A DNA stretch of 64,000 bases from Sutcliffiella horikoshii (GCF_019931755.1 NZ_CP082918.1:3948001-4012000); one strand, 5' to 3'; counted from the first letter of the stretch, positions 1 to 8,985 are shown. Notes: a model not told the origin generated them from the letters alone. Program-made: numbers and translations.

Positions 1-2
1 TA

Positions 3-530
3 GAGATGGACCAAGATGAAATCTTGAAAGCATTAAAGTACAAAGAAATAGACATAGCATTCTCCCCCTTTGATATAGAAGAGCTAAAAAATGCAAATAT
101 GCAGGATTCAATGGTTTTTGACTTAATTTATACAGGGCATGCATGTGTATATGTTAGCAAGCATTCAAGTCTCTATCACAAGGATATAATCTATACAGAA
201 GACATCAAGGATGAAAAAGTGGTCCTCTATAACTCTAAACGAGCACAACTTCTGAACGAAAAATTCTTAAAAAATGTGCAACCTTTCCTTACTTCTAATA
301 ACGTCGAGGTTTTAAGGACATCTGTTTTATATGGACACGCTATTTGTATTATTTATGATTTTTCATTCAAAAATAATTCAGATGTAAAGAATGGGAATTT
401 AGCTGCCATTCCATTGGGAAATCCTAACCTAATAAATTTTGATTTCTGGTCAATTCGCCCCAATAATACAGGAATTTCTGTTGAAGTCAGCAATTTTCAG
501 CACAAGGTAATCAAGTTGCTCCGTGCTTGA
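3..530 (+). CDS. LysR-family regulator, C-terminal part (cut by window edge)
   Basis: The reading frame is open to the left edge, so the N-terminal helix-turn-helix lies outside the window. What remains is about 175 residues resembling the effector-binding (periplasmic-binding-protein-like) domain of LysR-type regulators: a strand ending in DIAFSPFD, then a hinge-like segment with YVSKHSSLYHKD followed by a second alpha/beta lobe. The first ATG in view, at position 6, is not a credible start because the upstream codon is open and no ribosome binding site can be seen. The DNA target and effector cannot be inferred from this fragment. The family call is moderate because the diagnostic HTH is missing. 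Confidence 0.6.
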   Translation, partial: EMDQDEILKALKYKEIDIAFSPFDIEELKNANMQDSMVFDLIYTGHACVYVSKHSSLYHKDIIYTEDIKDEKVVLYNSKRAQLLNEKFLKNVQPFLTSNNVEVLRTSVLYGHAICIIYDFSFKNNSDVKNGNLAAIPLGNPNLINFDFWSIRPNNTGISVEVSNFQHKVIKLLRA

Positions 531-753
531 TTGTTTAACTCATATCTGTAAGTACGATTTACATTAATTATCAAACGACTACAATTATAAGCTCTCAACT
601 AATTGATGTAAATTCAACAAAAATAAACATAAGTTAACTTTTAGTTAATCTATAATTGTGCTAAAAACGACTTACTAGGTTTAACCTCCCTCTTCTCAAA
701 AAAAATTCTCCTCATATATATAGAAGTAAATTGATTTTTGAGGAGCGAAGTAC
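531..753. other. intergenic region, AT-rich
   Basis: This gap separates the LysR-type gene from the LD-carboxypeptidase gene. It has a TATAAT hexamer near 650 preceded by a TTAACT-rich stretch, which could be a promoter for the downstream gene, but no good -35 at standard spacing is visible. A ribosome binding site (GAGGAG) sits just before the ATG at 754. No gene is seen. Confidence 0.35.
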
Positions 754-1689
754 ATGGCTATTAAACCACTTGCGCTTCAAAGAGGAGATACAATTGGTTT
801 GGTTACTTTGGGGAGTCCTCTTGCTGCGACGACAATAAATACGCGGGTGCAATATCTGAGGAACATGGGGTTTAACGTTGTGTTTGGAAAATACGTGTAT
901 TCCATTGATGGCATTGTCTCCGCTCCTGCTGACAAACGGGCCGAGGATCTCATGGATATGTTCAAAAACCCTAACGTGAGAATGATCCTTGCAACACGCG
1001 GAGGGACCGGGGTACAAGGGATTCTTCCTTACCTTGATTTTGATGTCATCAGGGAAAACCCAAAGTTGATTTCAGGATACAGTGATATCACCGTCCTTTT
1101 GAATAGCCTTTATCAGTTTAGTGATCTCATTACCTTTCACAGTCTGATGCTTATTGATTTTCGAGCGGAAACTCCTTCTTATAGTTTCAATCAATTTTTT
1201 GCAGCGACCTCTACGTTTACCTCTCCGCGTGCCATTATCAATCCACCGGAAGTTGTGCGAATGGGGATAAACCCTGGAAATGTGACCGGGCCAATTGTTG
1301 GGGGAAATATCACTTCCATCGTTAATGCGATTGGAACGCCGTATGAAATCAATACAAAAGGTAAAATTCTGTTCCTTGAGGACACCCATACACCAGCCAA
1401 CATGATGCTTCGTTACTTTACCCAACTGTCGATGGCGGGTAAATTTAACGATTGCCTCGGCATTATTATGGGGGAATGTACGAATTGCCCTGTGGCGTAT
1501 AACACTTCCTATGCAGACCTAATTAATACGGTTCTCGTTCCTACTAGGAAACCATTAATCACCAACTTTGCCACCGGCCACGGGAGATTTAAAGCCGCCA
1601 TTCCGGTTGGGGCTAGGGTGAATATGAACGCCACGAACAATACCATTACGGTGATGGAGCCTGCGGTGTCGTGGGAACAGGCACGCTGA
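754..1689 (+). CDS. LD-carboxypeptidase (peptidase family S66, LdcA/MccF type)
   Basis: Cytoplasmic serine peptidase family that removes the terminal D-amino acid from L,D-linked peptidoglycan tetrapeptides during recycling; some members (MccF) give immunity to microcin C7-type nucleotide peptides. The 311-residue length is typical. Family landmarks are visible in order: N-terminal GDTIGLVTLGSPL, the ATRGGTG loop, GYSDIT holding the presumed nucleophile serine, the LFLEDTH glutamate, and ATGHG holding the histidine. The start follows GAGGAG with good spacing. No signal peptide is seen. The last codons and the stop lie inside a dispersed REP-like repeat (1673-1692), so the natural C-terminus probably ended near EPAVS and was extended by the repeat. 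No operon partner is evident. Confidence 0.9.
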   Translation: MAIKPLALQRGDTIGLVTLGSPLAATTINTRVQYLRNMGFNVVFGKYVYSIDGIVSAPADKRAEDLMDMFKNPNVRMILATRGGTGVQGILPYLDFDVIRENPKLISGYSDITVLLNSLYQFSDLITFHSLMLIDFRAETPSYSFNQFFAATSTFTSPRAIINPPEVVRMGINPGNVTGPIVGGNITSIVNAIGTPYEINTKGKILFLEDTHTPANMMLRYFTQLSMAGKFNDCLGIIMGECTNCPVAYNTSYADLINTVLVPTRKPLITNFATGHGRFKAAIPVGARVNMNATNNTITVMEPAVSWEQAR

Positions 1690-1692
1690 CCC
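1673..1692 (+). repeat. REP-like repeat copy overlapping a gene end
   Basis: This copy reads GGGAACAGGCACGCTGACCC. It matches the GGGACAGGCAC..GACCC family found elsewhere in the window and supplies the final codons and stop of the LD-carboxypeptidase gene. Confidence 0.6.
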
Positions 1693-1718
1693 AGTTGTTT
1701 GGGGGAAGAGCGTGTTGC

Positions 1719-1739
1719 GGGGACAGGCACCGTGACCCA
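1719..1739 (+). repeat. REP-like repeat copy
   Basis: A GGGGACAGGCACCGTGACCC copy lies 46 bp after the previous one. It precedes a ~120 bp TTTATTG-rich element by about 40 bp, the same order as at 26217-26400. Confidence 0.65.
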
Positions 1740-1781
1740 GTTAGGATGGAGCAATTTATGGTACTCGAAGAGTTCTTCTGA

Positions 1782-1905
1782 GAATATATGGATTATCGTT
1801 AATTTGAATGGTTTTATTGAATAATTGGGCGGTTTTATTGATTAGTTTATGTCATTTATTGAATAATTCGACTCGTTTATTGTATAATTCAGCTCGGCTT
1901 ATCTA
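1782..1905 (+). repeat. ~120 bp TTTATTGAATAATT-rich interspersed element, copy 1
   Basis: The element begins GAATATATGGATTATC and contains several TTTATTGAATAATTCG-like units at roughly 25-bp intervals. Two related copies lie at 26277-26400 and 31022-31140 in the same orientation. No coding potential is evident. Confidence 0.65.
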
Positions 1906-1976
1906 GCTACGAGATCCCAACCAACCATTCACCACAACTACTCTATAAACACAACATTATCTCAATATACCATGCC

Positions 1977-2051
1977 AAAATAGTCGATATTTGGCATACT
2001 CTCCTCAATCCTAATCTCAAGCCACGAAAAATATATTTATCCAAACGTTTG
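1977..2051 (+). repeat. two-box dispersed element, copy 1
   Basis: Box 1 is AAAATAGTCGATATT (1977-1991) and box 2 is CAAACGTTTG (2042-2051), separated by exactly 50 bp of dissimilar sequence. The same boxes with the same spacing recur at 21287, 23893 and 26474. It follows the ~120 bp element by about 70 bp, as at 26.4 kb. Confidence 0.65.
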
Positions 2052-2087
2052 ATTAAATTTTACTATACAAAAATAACGGCAGAACAA

Positions 2088-2104
2088 GGACAGGCACCGT
2101 GACC
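2088..2104 (+). repeat. REP-like repeat copy
   Basis: GGACAGGCACCGTGACC, closing the composite repeat region 1719-2104. Apart from these repeats, the 490 bp between the LD-carboxypeptidase and DUF3889 genes contain nothing recognisable. Confidence 0.55.
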
Positions 2105-2180
2105 TTCCATTCCATTCTCCTTACATAAACTAAAATCTCTCTAGTTTGGACACCATAAATCCTAAATGGAGGGATTATCG

Positions 2181-2543
2181 ATGAAAAAGATTACTGTACT
2201 TTTATGTATTGCTTGCTTCTTATTGTCGGGCTATCAATCTGCTTCATCAGCAGCTGCCACACAACCATCCACCCAACAAGTTCCAAGTTACGCAAAGTGG
2301 GGGCAGCTCGCGATGAAACGGACAAAAGAAGCCTATCCAAAAGCAGATATTGTGGACTACCTACACATAGGCAGACAGGAAGGTCCAGTATTAACAACAG
2401 AAAAATTTAGATTGTGGCTAAAAGAAGGGGACAAAGAGTTCGGGGTCAACGTCACGATTAGTTTTTATAAGGAAACGGAAGCGGTTAAAGAGGTTAAGAT
2501 GGAAGAAATAAAGCGGAAAGCCAAACGTAAAAAGCGTAGCTAA
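2181..2543 (+). CDS. secreted DUF3889 protein (YqzG/YhdC family)
   Basis: A 120-residue protein with a Sec signal peptide (MKKITVLLCIACFLLSG followed by an Ala/Ser-rich stretch) and one DUF3889-type domain: YAKWGQLAMKRTKEAYP, then a beta-rich part ending in EFGVNVTISFY. There is no lipobox cysteine, so export by signal peptidase I is likely. Function in B. subtilis homologues is not known. An ATG at 2166 lies in frame, but the ribosome binding site GGAGGG falls between it and 2181, so 2181 is the start. The C-terminus is a very basic KRKAKRKKRS tail. A strong hairpin follows directly. Confidence 0.8.
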   Translation: MKKITVLLCIACFLLSGYQSASSAAATQPSTQQVPSYAKWGQLAMKRTKEAYPKADIVDYLHIGRQEGPVLTTEKFRLWLKEGDKEFGVNVTISFYKETEAVKEVKMEEIKRKAKRKKRS

Positions 2544-2553
2544 TGGTAATCAA

Positions 2554-2582
2554 GCGCAAGGTTAAAGCAACTAACCTTGCGC
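2554..2582. terminator. strong hairpin between convergent genes
   Basis: Perfect 11-bp stem GCGCAAGGTTA / TAACCTTGCGC with a 7-nt loop between two convergent genes. The U-tract is poor on both strands; it probably stops transcription from one or both sides. Confidence 0.6.
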
Positions 2583-2605
2583 TATCGTTCTGTCAAGCAA
2601 CCCCA

Positions 2606-3706
2606 TTAAAACTTCCTCAACTGCCAATTTACCTCATCTTTATCAAACTCCACGTACCCTTGCATCTCTCCCCACTCTTTTGTCTGGCGGTAATCGGGAT
2701 GCTTGGAGTCTTTAATGATAGAGAGAAATACCTCATACCCCATCTCTCCTCCTACATCTTCAGGAGGTGGGTTTCCTTCACCGTCCGTACAGATCGGGAA
2801 GTTGACGGTGTAATCGTTTATGACGTCTTCTACTTCAATTATGTGCTTCCAATCATCGCCGAAATCATAATTGTACACAATTTTGCTCCCTGTAAAATCC
2901 TTCAGTTTATACCCGTCCTCCATTTTCATGGGAACCTCTCCTTGATAGGAAAAGGCTTCCTCATGACAGACCAAGTTTAAGCTGGGTTTTTCCTGCCATC
3001 CAGAGCTACCTTTTCTCTTTTCAAAAATTTCAAAGTCATGAATATGGCTGTTCTGCCAAGAGAAAGCAGTCTGTAGTACGTCATGTAGCTTAGAAAATGT
3101 AATACCGGCAGGAACAGTAATTCTCCTCCAAACCGAATGCTGAGAAAGGTCCAGCGTCACCTTCAGAACAAGTGCTTCCGTATTGAAAACAGGTTGACTT
3201 GAAAACTCCTCTAAATCCTTATACATCTGTTCATTGGGATTAAAATAGTCCTTTTTTCCATCTCCAACCAACATCGAACTAATACACTTGCTCATCTCCA
3301 CTTGAACGATGGAACTCGGATCCCATAAGTCTTCAGCAAAGTGAACCGCTTCACAAGCCTTATTTAATCTTGCCACTAGCTTCCGGTCCCTGGTTTTGTC
3401 ATACACCATTGCGGATGTAGCCTGCAGATAGTTTTCGATGACCTCATCCTTGATTGATTCCGCCTGAAATACCTCACGAATCGCTTCCTTTACTAACGTG
3501 TCAAAATTCTTTTTATCCTTCGCCTTCAATCCATAAAGCACAATGGCGTATCGGTTTTTATCATTCACTAAGACAATAAATTTGTGTCTACCGATTTTAA
3601 GAAAATTCGCGTGCCATGCTAAAAGTAGGTTGGTTTCTTCACCCTCTTGAAGCGCAGGAACAATTTTCAACTCATCAAAAAGCTTTTTCGTGCATTGAAT
3701 AATCAT
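2606..3706 (-). CDS. plasmid pRiA4b ORF-3 family protein with N-terminal DUF6933-like domain
   Basis: A 366-residue protein. The N-terminal half (about residues 1-170, starting MIIQCTKKLFDELK) resembles the DUF6933 type. The C-terminal half (about 185-366) is the PRiA4_ORF3-type domain: VLKVTLDLSQHSVWRRITVP, FSKLHDVLQTAFSW, and YNYDFGDDWKHIIEVE. These proteins are widespread in mobile and chromosomal contexts, and their biochemical role is not established. The start follows AAAGGAGAA. It appears to be a single-gene unit on the minus strand. No signal peptide or membrane segment is seen. Confidence 0.75.
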   Translation of the reverse strand: MIIQCTKKLFDELKIVPALQEGEETNLLLAWHANFLKIGRHKFIVLVNDKNRYAIVLYGLKAKDKKNFDTLVKEAIREVFQAESIKDEVIENYLQATSAMVYDKTRDRKLVARLNKACEAVHFAEDLWDPSSIVQVEMSKCISSMLVGDGKKDYFNPNEQMYKDLEEFSSQPVFNTEALVLKVTLDLSQHSVWRRITVPAGITFSKLHDVLQTAFSWQNSHIHDFEIFEKRKGSSGWQEKPSLNLVCHEEAFSYQGEVPMKMEDGYKLKDFTGSKIVYNYDFGDDWKHIIEVEDVINDYTVNFPICTDGEGNPPPEDVGGEMGYEVFLSIIKDSKHPDYRQTKEWGEMQGYVEFDKDEVNWQLRKF

Positions 3707-3779
3707 AAGGTTCTCCTTTTTAATCGTGTTGCCTTGATTTTAACATAGGAGAAGGAGGAAGTAGAATGGGGTGAAAAGT

Positions 3780-3798
3780 GGGTCGGCGTGCCTGTCCT
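3780..3798 (-). repeat. REP-like repeat copy (reverse orientation)
   Basis: GGGTCGGCGTGCCTGTCCT is the reverse complement of the family motif. It lies just beyond the terminator of the exporter gene. Confidence 0.6.
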
Positions 3799-3814
3799 CT
3801 CACCCCCCCAACCC

Positions 3815-3848
3815 ACAAAAAAGAGGCGCCCACCCAAGGACGCCTCTT
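3815..3848 (-). terminator. intrinsic terminator of the RND exporter gene
   Basis: On the minus strand an 8-bp stem AAGAGGCG / CGCCTCTT with a 12-nt loop is followed by TTTT, only a few bases after the exporter stop codon. Confidence 0.85.
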
Positions 3849-3854
3849 CACTAT

Positions 3855-6800
3855 TTAATTCTCCTGCACTTCTCTACGATTCTTCTTAAACATTTTCGAC
3901 AACACCTCATACACTATCGGCACAATGATCAGCGTCAACAGTGTAGAACTTGTCAGTCCACCAATAACAGTAACACCGAGTCCTTTGGAAATCAGGCCTC
4001 CCCCACCGTCAATTGCCAGTGGAATTAGTGCTCCGATAGTTGCGATAGCTGTCATCAAGATTGGGCGTAAACGGGTTGCGCCTGCTTCTAGGATGGCTTC
4101 ACGCATTGTCAAACCGTCGCGTTCCATGTGGATGATCCGGTCGACAAGTACGATCGCGTTCGTTACGACGATACCAATGAGCATGAGTAGTCCCATCATA
4201 ACTGGTACAGAGATTGTCTCTCCTGCTAGCAGTAGGCCGACAAAGGCACCGATTACGGCAAATGGTAAGGAGAATAGGATTGCAAATGGTGCAACTCCTT
4301 CACCAAATGTCACAACTAGGATGAAGTAAACAATCGCAATCGCTGCAAGCATCGCAAGACCGAGCTGTGTGAACGTTTCTTGCATGTCTGCTGTCACGCC
4401 GGCAACTTCCATAGTTACGCCGTTTGGCAGTTCCACCTCACTGATGGCTTCATCCACTTCTGCAGTTGCTTTGGAAACGTCATCGCCAATGACCGTACCG
4501 CTCACAGAAGCGTAGTATTCGCCTTTTGAGCGAGCCAACGTGTTAAGTGTCGTGCCTTCTTCCACTTCCACTAGCTCTGAAAGTGGCATAGCGGTTCCCA
4601 TAGCAGTCGGAACTTCTGTTTCTAATAATTCATCAATCGATTTTGGCTGCTCTTGTTGTTCTTGTTTGACAATCACATCAAGGGTTTTGCCGTCTTTTTC
4701 TACATTCGTCAGTACTTCTTCAAATTGCGGACTTAGCATCATAACTATTTGACCTGCTGTCAGTCCGTATTGAAGCAGCTCATCCTGGCTTACTTTCAAC
4801 GTATGCTCAACATACGCTTCCTCGGCAGTGGACGAAACATTTTCTAGTGAATCTGTTCCGCTCATCGCGTCTTCTACCTTTTTCACCGCTTCATTCAAGC
4901 TTTCAAGGTTTTCACTGGAAAAAGTATAGCTGATTTCATTGGATGCCATCGCTCCTCCAGTTGCGAAGTTTTGGCTCTTCCATTCACCGGATTGAGCGAT
5001 ATTGAACACATAGTCTTCCACTTCCGTTCTTGCTTCAGGGAAGTTTTCCATGTCTTTATCAAAAATAAGGTACATCAACACACCGTCAGAGCCGCCGCCC
5101 ATCATGGCCATTTGTTCATTGGCTCCGTCTGTGACAGACAGCTGAACGATATTGATATCGTCCCGTTCCATCATCGCTTTCTCGACTTCTTCTACATTTT
5201 CCAGGGTCTCTTCTTGTAGTTCCCCTGCTTCTGGTGTGTACGTTAAGTACATCACTTTTTCTTCTTCGCTTCCTAAAAAGCTGAATCCGATAAGTGGTGT
5301 CAGTCCAAGACTTCCTACCAATAATACAACCGCCAGGATAGAAGTAATGATTTTATGGTTTAAGGACCAGTTCAAGGCACCTTTGTACCAGTTTGCGAGT
5401 TTGCCAACTTCCTTATGGCCGCTTTCTTTCTTTTCGCTATAAAGCTTTTTCTTGAAAAGGAAATGCGACATCGCAGGTACGATGGTTACCGCCACAATCA
5501 GTGACGCTCCAAGAGCGAAGGTCATCGTCAAGGCGAACGGCATGAACAACTCGCCTACCATTCCTCCAACAAAGATCAGCGGTGCGAATACGGCAACCGT
5601 TACGAGCGTCGAGGAAAGAATAGGCTTGAACATTTCAAGCGTTGCTTCCCGGACAAGCGCGCGTCCTGTCAGTTTTTCTTCCTTCAGATGCAATCTGCGA
5701 TATATATTTTCCACAACAACGATGGAGTCATCAATAACACGACCGATTGCGACGGTTACCGCGCCAAGCGTCATGATATTTAACGTAATATCCATCCAGT
5801 TTAAAAGTAAAAATGCCATGAAAATCGACACTGGGATGGACACGATGGAAATCAGGGTGGATTTGATATCCCTTAAGAATAAAAGGATAATCAAAATCGC
5901 AATCGCGCCACCAAACAATGCTTTTTCCACCATGGTTGTGACGGATTTTTCGATAGGTTCCCCTTGATCGAGTGTGACATCGACCACTAAACCGTCGATA
6001 CGTTTTGCTTCTTCTTCCATTAATTCTTTAACTTCGTTCACAACATCCACCGTGTTTGCTTGTGGGTGCTTTAATACTTGGATCGCAATGGCGTCTGCTC
6101 CGTTCGTTCTGGAGACAGATTCCACTTTCCCGATTACTTCTATTTCAGCTATATCACTTAATTTTACAAAAGGAACTTGAACCGTTTCGGACGGAGTGAC
6201 AGGAATCAGCATTTCCTCTAGTTCCGCTGCGGTCATGAATTTCCCGTCGACGGAAACCGCTTCCTCTCCCTCTTCAAACTCATAAAGTCCTAAAGAAACA
6301 TCCATGTTACTCGCTTGGATCATCTGTTTGACGTCGTCTTCGGTTAACCCAAGTTCCGTCATTTTTTCAGTGTCATAGCGAAGCTCGACTTCTTCTATAT
6401 GCTGTCCGGCAATGGTCGCAGACGCAACGCCTTCAAGCTTTTGGATTTTCGGAAGCAAGGACTCTTCTACAGTTGCCGAAAGTTCCACGATATCCTCTGT
6501 TTCACTGCTCGCACTTAACGCAACAACAGGCATCATATTCATGCTGATCGAGGTAACCATTGGCTCCTGGGCACCCTCAGGGAGTTCCACATCATCCAAT
6601 GCTGAAGCTAATGCTCGCTTCGCTTCATCCATATCTGTTCCATATTCATATTCAATCTGTAAGTTTGCCATGTTGGAATACGAGTTGGAATAAACAGCTT
6701 TTACATTGTCTAATCCTTCCGCCACCTGTTCAAGCGGGATCGAGACATCCTCCATCACAGTTTCTGGCGTTGCTCCAGGATAAACATCCATCACCATTAA

Positions 6801-6935
6801 GAATGGGATCGAGATATCTGGAATCGTTTCCGTTTTCATCTTTGTACCAGAATAGATTCCTGCTACGGTAATAATAATAGTCAGTAACCATACTGCCAGC
6901 TTATTTCTAATTACAAAATTGACTAACCCTCTCAC
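3855..6935 (-). CDS. swrC: RND-family multidrug/surfactant exporter (SwrC/YerP-like)
   Basis: Cytoplasmic-membrane proton-driven exporter of the AcrB/HAE1 superfamily, 1026 residues, close to the usual size for B. subtilis SwrC, which exports surfactin and is needed for swarming. The first transmembrane helix (about residues 10-30) is followed by the PDISIPFLMVMDVYPGATPE porter motif, a first large extracytoplasmic loop, a helix bundle with the VIDDSIVVVENIYRR signature, a second loop, and a closing bundle containing GIVVTNAIVLVDRI. This is the duplicated two-half RND topology. The gene faces a TetR gene whose B. subtilis counterpart YerO is linked to yerP/swrC. The symbol is given by family and context; the substrate is not proven. 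Confidence 0.85.
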   Translation of the reverse strand: MRGLVNFVIRNKLAVWLLTIIITVAGIYSGTKMKTETIPDISIPFLMVMDVYPGATPETVMEDVSIPLEQVAEGLDNVKAVYSNSYSNMANLQIEYEYGTDMDEAKRALASALDDVELPEGAQEPMVTSISMNMMPVVALSASSETEDIVELSATVEESLLPKIQKLEGVASATIAGQHIEEVELRYDTEKMTELGLTEDDVKQMIQASNMDVSLGLYEFEEGEEAVSVDGKFMTAAELEEMLIPVTPSETVQVPFVKLSDIAEIEVIGKVESVSRTNGADAIAIQVLKHPQANTVDVVNEVKELMEEEAKRIDGLVVDVTLDQGEPIEKSVTTMVEKALFGGAIAILIILLFLRDIKSTLISIVSIPVSIFMAFLLLNWMDITLNIMTLGAVTVAIGRVIDDSIVVVENIYRRLHLKEEKLTGRALVREATLEMFKPILSSTLVTVAVFAPLIFVGGMVGELFMPFALTMTFALGASLIVAVTIVPAMSHFLFKKKLYSEKKESGHKEVGKLANWYKGALNWSLNHKIITSILAVVLLVGSLGLTPLIGFSFLGSEEEKVMYLTYTPEAGELQEETLENVEEVEKAMMERDDINIVQLSVTDGANEQMAMMGGGSDGVLMYLIFDKDMENFPEARTEVEDYVFNIAQSGEWKSQNFATGGAMASNEISYTFSSENLESLNEAVKKVEDAMSGTDSLENVSSTAEEAYVEHTLKVSQDELLQYGLTAGQIVMMLSPQFEEVLTNVEKDGKTLDVIVKQEQQEQPKSIDELLETEVPTAMGTAMPLSELVEVEEGTTLNTLARSKGEYYASVSGTVIGDDVSKATAEVDEAISEVELPNGVTMEVAGVTADMQETFTQLGLAMLAAIAIVYFILVVTFGEGVAPFAILFSLPFAVIGAFVGLLLAGETISVPVMMGLLMLIGIVVTNAIVLVDRIIHMERDGLTMREAILEAGATRLRPILMTAIATIGALIPLAIDGGGGLISKGLGVTVIGGLTSSTLLTLIIVPIVYEVLSKMFKKNRREVQEN

Positions 6936-6984
6936 GGTTGCACCTACCCTTTTATTGACTTTATAAACTCTATTTCATATACTA

Positions 6985-7000
6985 ATGACTATCCGGTCAT
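6985..7000. promoter_or_regulatory. candidate TetR operator in the divergent promoter region
   Basis: Inverted repeat ATGAC-TATCCG-GTCAT lies in the ~90 bp between the exporter and regulator starts, where a TetR-family repressor would block both promoters. The dyad is seen; the function is inferred from position and from the habit of the family. Confidence 0.5.
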
Positions 7001-7029
7001 ATGTCAACGTATTAGATAGGAGAAAATAC

Positions 7030-7863
7030 ATGTCTAAAAAACAACTAATCATGGAAAAAGCCACAGAGCTCTTCGCCAATCAAGGCTTTGAAGCAACTTC
7101 TATCCAGCAAATAACCGAGCAATGCGGCATTTCAAAGGGGTCTTTCTACCTGTCTTTTAAATCAAAAGACGAGCTAATCATGGAGATGCTCGATCACTTT
7201 TTCATGGAGGTCACAACGGAAACTGACCAGTTAGTCAATTCGGGTAAAAATGATCCCAATCTACTTTTTAAATTCTACCAATTGACATTTCACTTCTTTG
7301 CAAAGCACGCCGATTTTGCAAAAGTCCTTATAAAAGAAATGCCCCATTCACTCAATCAAGAATTACTCATAAAAACCCGGACCTATGATGTTCAGACTTC
7401 TAAAAACATTTTAGAAATGGTGGAGAGTGTATATGGGCAAAGGGTTCAGGCAACCAAGTATGACCTTGTGTACTGCATAAAAGGATTTCTGCGGATTTAT
7501 TCGGAGTTGTTTCTTTTTTACGAAGTGGACTTGGACATGGATTTGCTATGTCATTCACTTGTGGAAAAAACGGATAGCTTGGCAAAGCATTCTAACATTC
7601 CATTTATTACGGAAGAGCTTGAGTTTTATTTGAAGAATGCAGATAAAATTGGGGACTCAGAGGAAGAAGTGCTTGCTTTGGTTGATAAGCAGGCTGGGGA
7701 AATGGAAGATCCAGTGGTTAGGGAGTCGTTGGAGATGCTACGAGAGGACATTTTGGATCCTTCGCTGCCGCTTGCGGTTCGGAGAGGGTTGATTGAAAAT
7801 GTGCGGGTGCATGCTGATGGTAAGTGGCTGGCATTGGTGTTGGATAGGTGGTTTGGGTTTTAG
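7030..7863 (+). CDS. TetR/AcrR-family repressor (YerO-like)
   Basis: A 277-residue TetR regulator. The N-terminal HTH spans about residues 1-50: KATELFANQGFEATSIQQIT, then CGISKGSFYLSFKSKDELI, the canonical TetR recognition motif. The rest is an all-helical ligand domain, longer than usual because of a C-terminal extension of about 90 residues (from EEELEFYLK through the ...WLALVLDRWFGF end) that resembles a repeat-like helical tail. The ATG at 7030 is chosen because AGGAGAAAA precedes it; an in-frame ATG at 6985 lies inside the operator dyad and has no ribosome binding site. Its divergent position suggests control of the RND exporter. Confidence 0.85.
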   Translation: MSKKQLIMEKATELFANQGFEATSIQQITEQCGISKGSFYLSFKSKDELIMEMLDHFFMEVTTETDQLVNSGKNDPNLLFKFYQLTFHFFAKHADFAKVLIKEMPHSLNQELLIKTRTYDVQTSKNILEMVESVYGQRVQATKYDLVYCIKGFLRIYSELFLFYEVDLDMDLLCHSLVEKTDSLAKHSNIPFITEELEFYLKNADKIGDSEEEVLALVDKQAGEMEDPVVRESLEMLREDILDPSLPLAVRRGLIENVRVHADGKWLALVLDRWFGF

Positions 7864-7897
7864 GGTGTAGGTTTTAGGCTGTAGGTTTTAGAGACAG

Positions 7898-7940
7898 GGC
7901 CAGGCACTGCGCCCCAGCTTGGGGTAAGCGTGCCTGGCCC
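7898..7940. repeat. palindromic REP-like element
   Basis: GGGCCAGGCAC ... GTGCCTGGCCC form an 11-bp perfect stem, with an inner CCCCA/GGGG pairing in the loop. It is a palindromic relative of the GGGACAGGCAC repeat family, located between convergent genes, and could also act as a terminator. Confidence 0.6.
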
Positions 7941-7995
7941 TGCAACTCGAGTGCTTACATCCATCATTCCTGTTACACCATCTCGAATACTGTAA

Positions 7996-8952
7996 CTATA
8001 TAACTTCTTCCAGTGTTGGAATGGCTGTAATAGCCCCTACTTTTGTACAAACCAAGGCGCCTACTTTATTGCTGAATAAGATAATCTCTTCAAGAAGTTG
8101 AAAATCTTCCAGTATCTTTTCAGCGTTATTCCCTTTGGAAAATTGAAAAAGTGCGGCTCCCACAAATGCATCACCTGCTCCAGTCGAATCAATGGATTCT
8201 ACGGGAATACTAGGTATAGTTTCTTGTTGCTTTCCGTTTGAGATCAATGTGCCTCTTTTCCCCAATGTTATGGCTACTATTTTTGCTCCCAGTGCATGAA
8301 GAATTTGCACACCGCTTTCAAGCTCCTCGGTACCTGTAATGATTTTTAATTCTTCTTCACTGACTTTCACAAAATCAGCCAATGAGATTCCTTGTTTCAC
8401 TAAATCGACAAAAATACTTTCTCTTCCTTTCCAAAGATCCAACCGATAGTTAGGATCAAAGGATATAAACTGTCCCCTTTCTTTTGCCGATCGCAAGGAG
8501 TTATAGTAGGTGGTTCTGAAAGGTTCTTCCAATAGAGCGGTTGCCGAACCGAAATGCAGGATGGCAGCTTGCTCCATTTTGTCTTGATCAATTTCCTCCT
8601 CCAATAAAAAAGCATCTGCCCCCCGATTAAAGACAAAGTCTCTTTCGCCATTTTTCTTTAATGACACAAAGGCCAATGTTGTCGGGTTGATTTTATCCAA
8701 TACAAGCATCGACGTATCTACCTTTACCTCGTCCAATGTATTTTTCAGAAAGTGTCCAAATGGATCATTCCCCACCTTTCCACTGAACAGCGCATATCCT
8801 CCCAATTTCACAATGGTTGCACATACATTGGCAGGAGCTCCCCCTGCTTGCTTTTCAAAGTTTTTTCCTCTTACTAAATCAATGTCCACGTCTGTACAGA
8901 AAAAATCTATCAACAGCTCTCCCATACAAATGACCGAAGTATTTTCATCCAT
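7996..8952 (-). CDS. fructokinase (PfkB/ribokinase family)
   Basis: ATP-dependent sugar kinase, probably phosphorylating the fructose released by the upstream GH32 enzyme. PfkB landmarks are present: N-terminal [10 protein letters not shown], the [16 protein letters not shown] sugar-binding motif, and the [14 protein letters not shown] anion-hole/catalytic motif (catalytic Asp about residue 261). The length, about 318 residues, is typical. A longer frame exists, but AAGGTGG sits nine bases before the ATG at 8952 while the upstream ATG has no ribosome binding site. It is the last gene of the fructan locus, separated from the GH32 gene by a hairpin that could reduce its expression. Confidence 0.88.
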   Translation of the reverse strand: MDENTSVICMGELLIDFFCTDVDIDLVRGKNFEKQAGGAPANVCATIVKLGGYALFSGKVGNDPFGHFLKNTLDEVKVDTSMLVLDKINPTTLAFVSLKKNGERDFVFNRGADAFLLEEEIDQDKMEQAAILHFGSATALLEEPFRTTYYNSLRSAKERGQFISFDPNYRLDLWKGRESIFVDLVKQGISLADFVKVSEEELKIITGTEELESGVQILHALGAKIVAITLGKRGTLISNGKQQETIPSIPVESIDSTGAGDAFVGAALFQFSKGNNAEKILEDFQLLEEIILFSNKVGALVCTKVGAITAIPTLEEVI

Positions 8953-8985
8953 TAAGATTTCCACCTTTCCATCCATAATTGAAAA

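Noticed and set aside
2543..2980. 145-codon plus-strand frame starting at the DUF3889 stop
   Set aside because: It overlaps the pRiA4b ORF-3-like gene on the other strand, spans the terminator hairpin and shows no domain.
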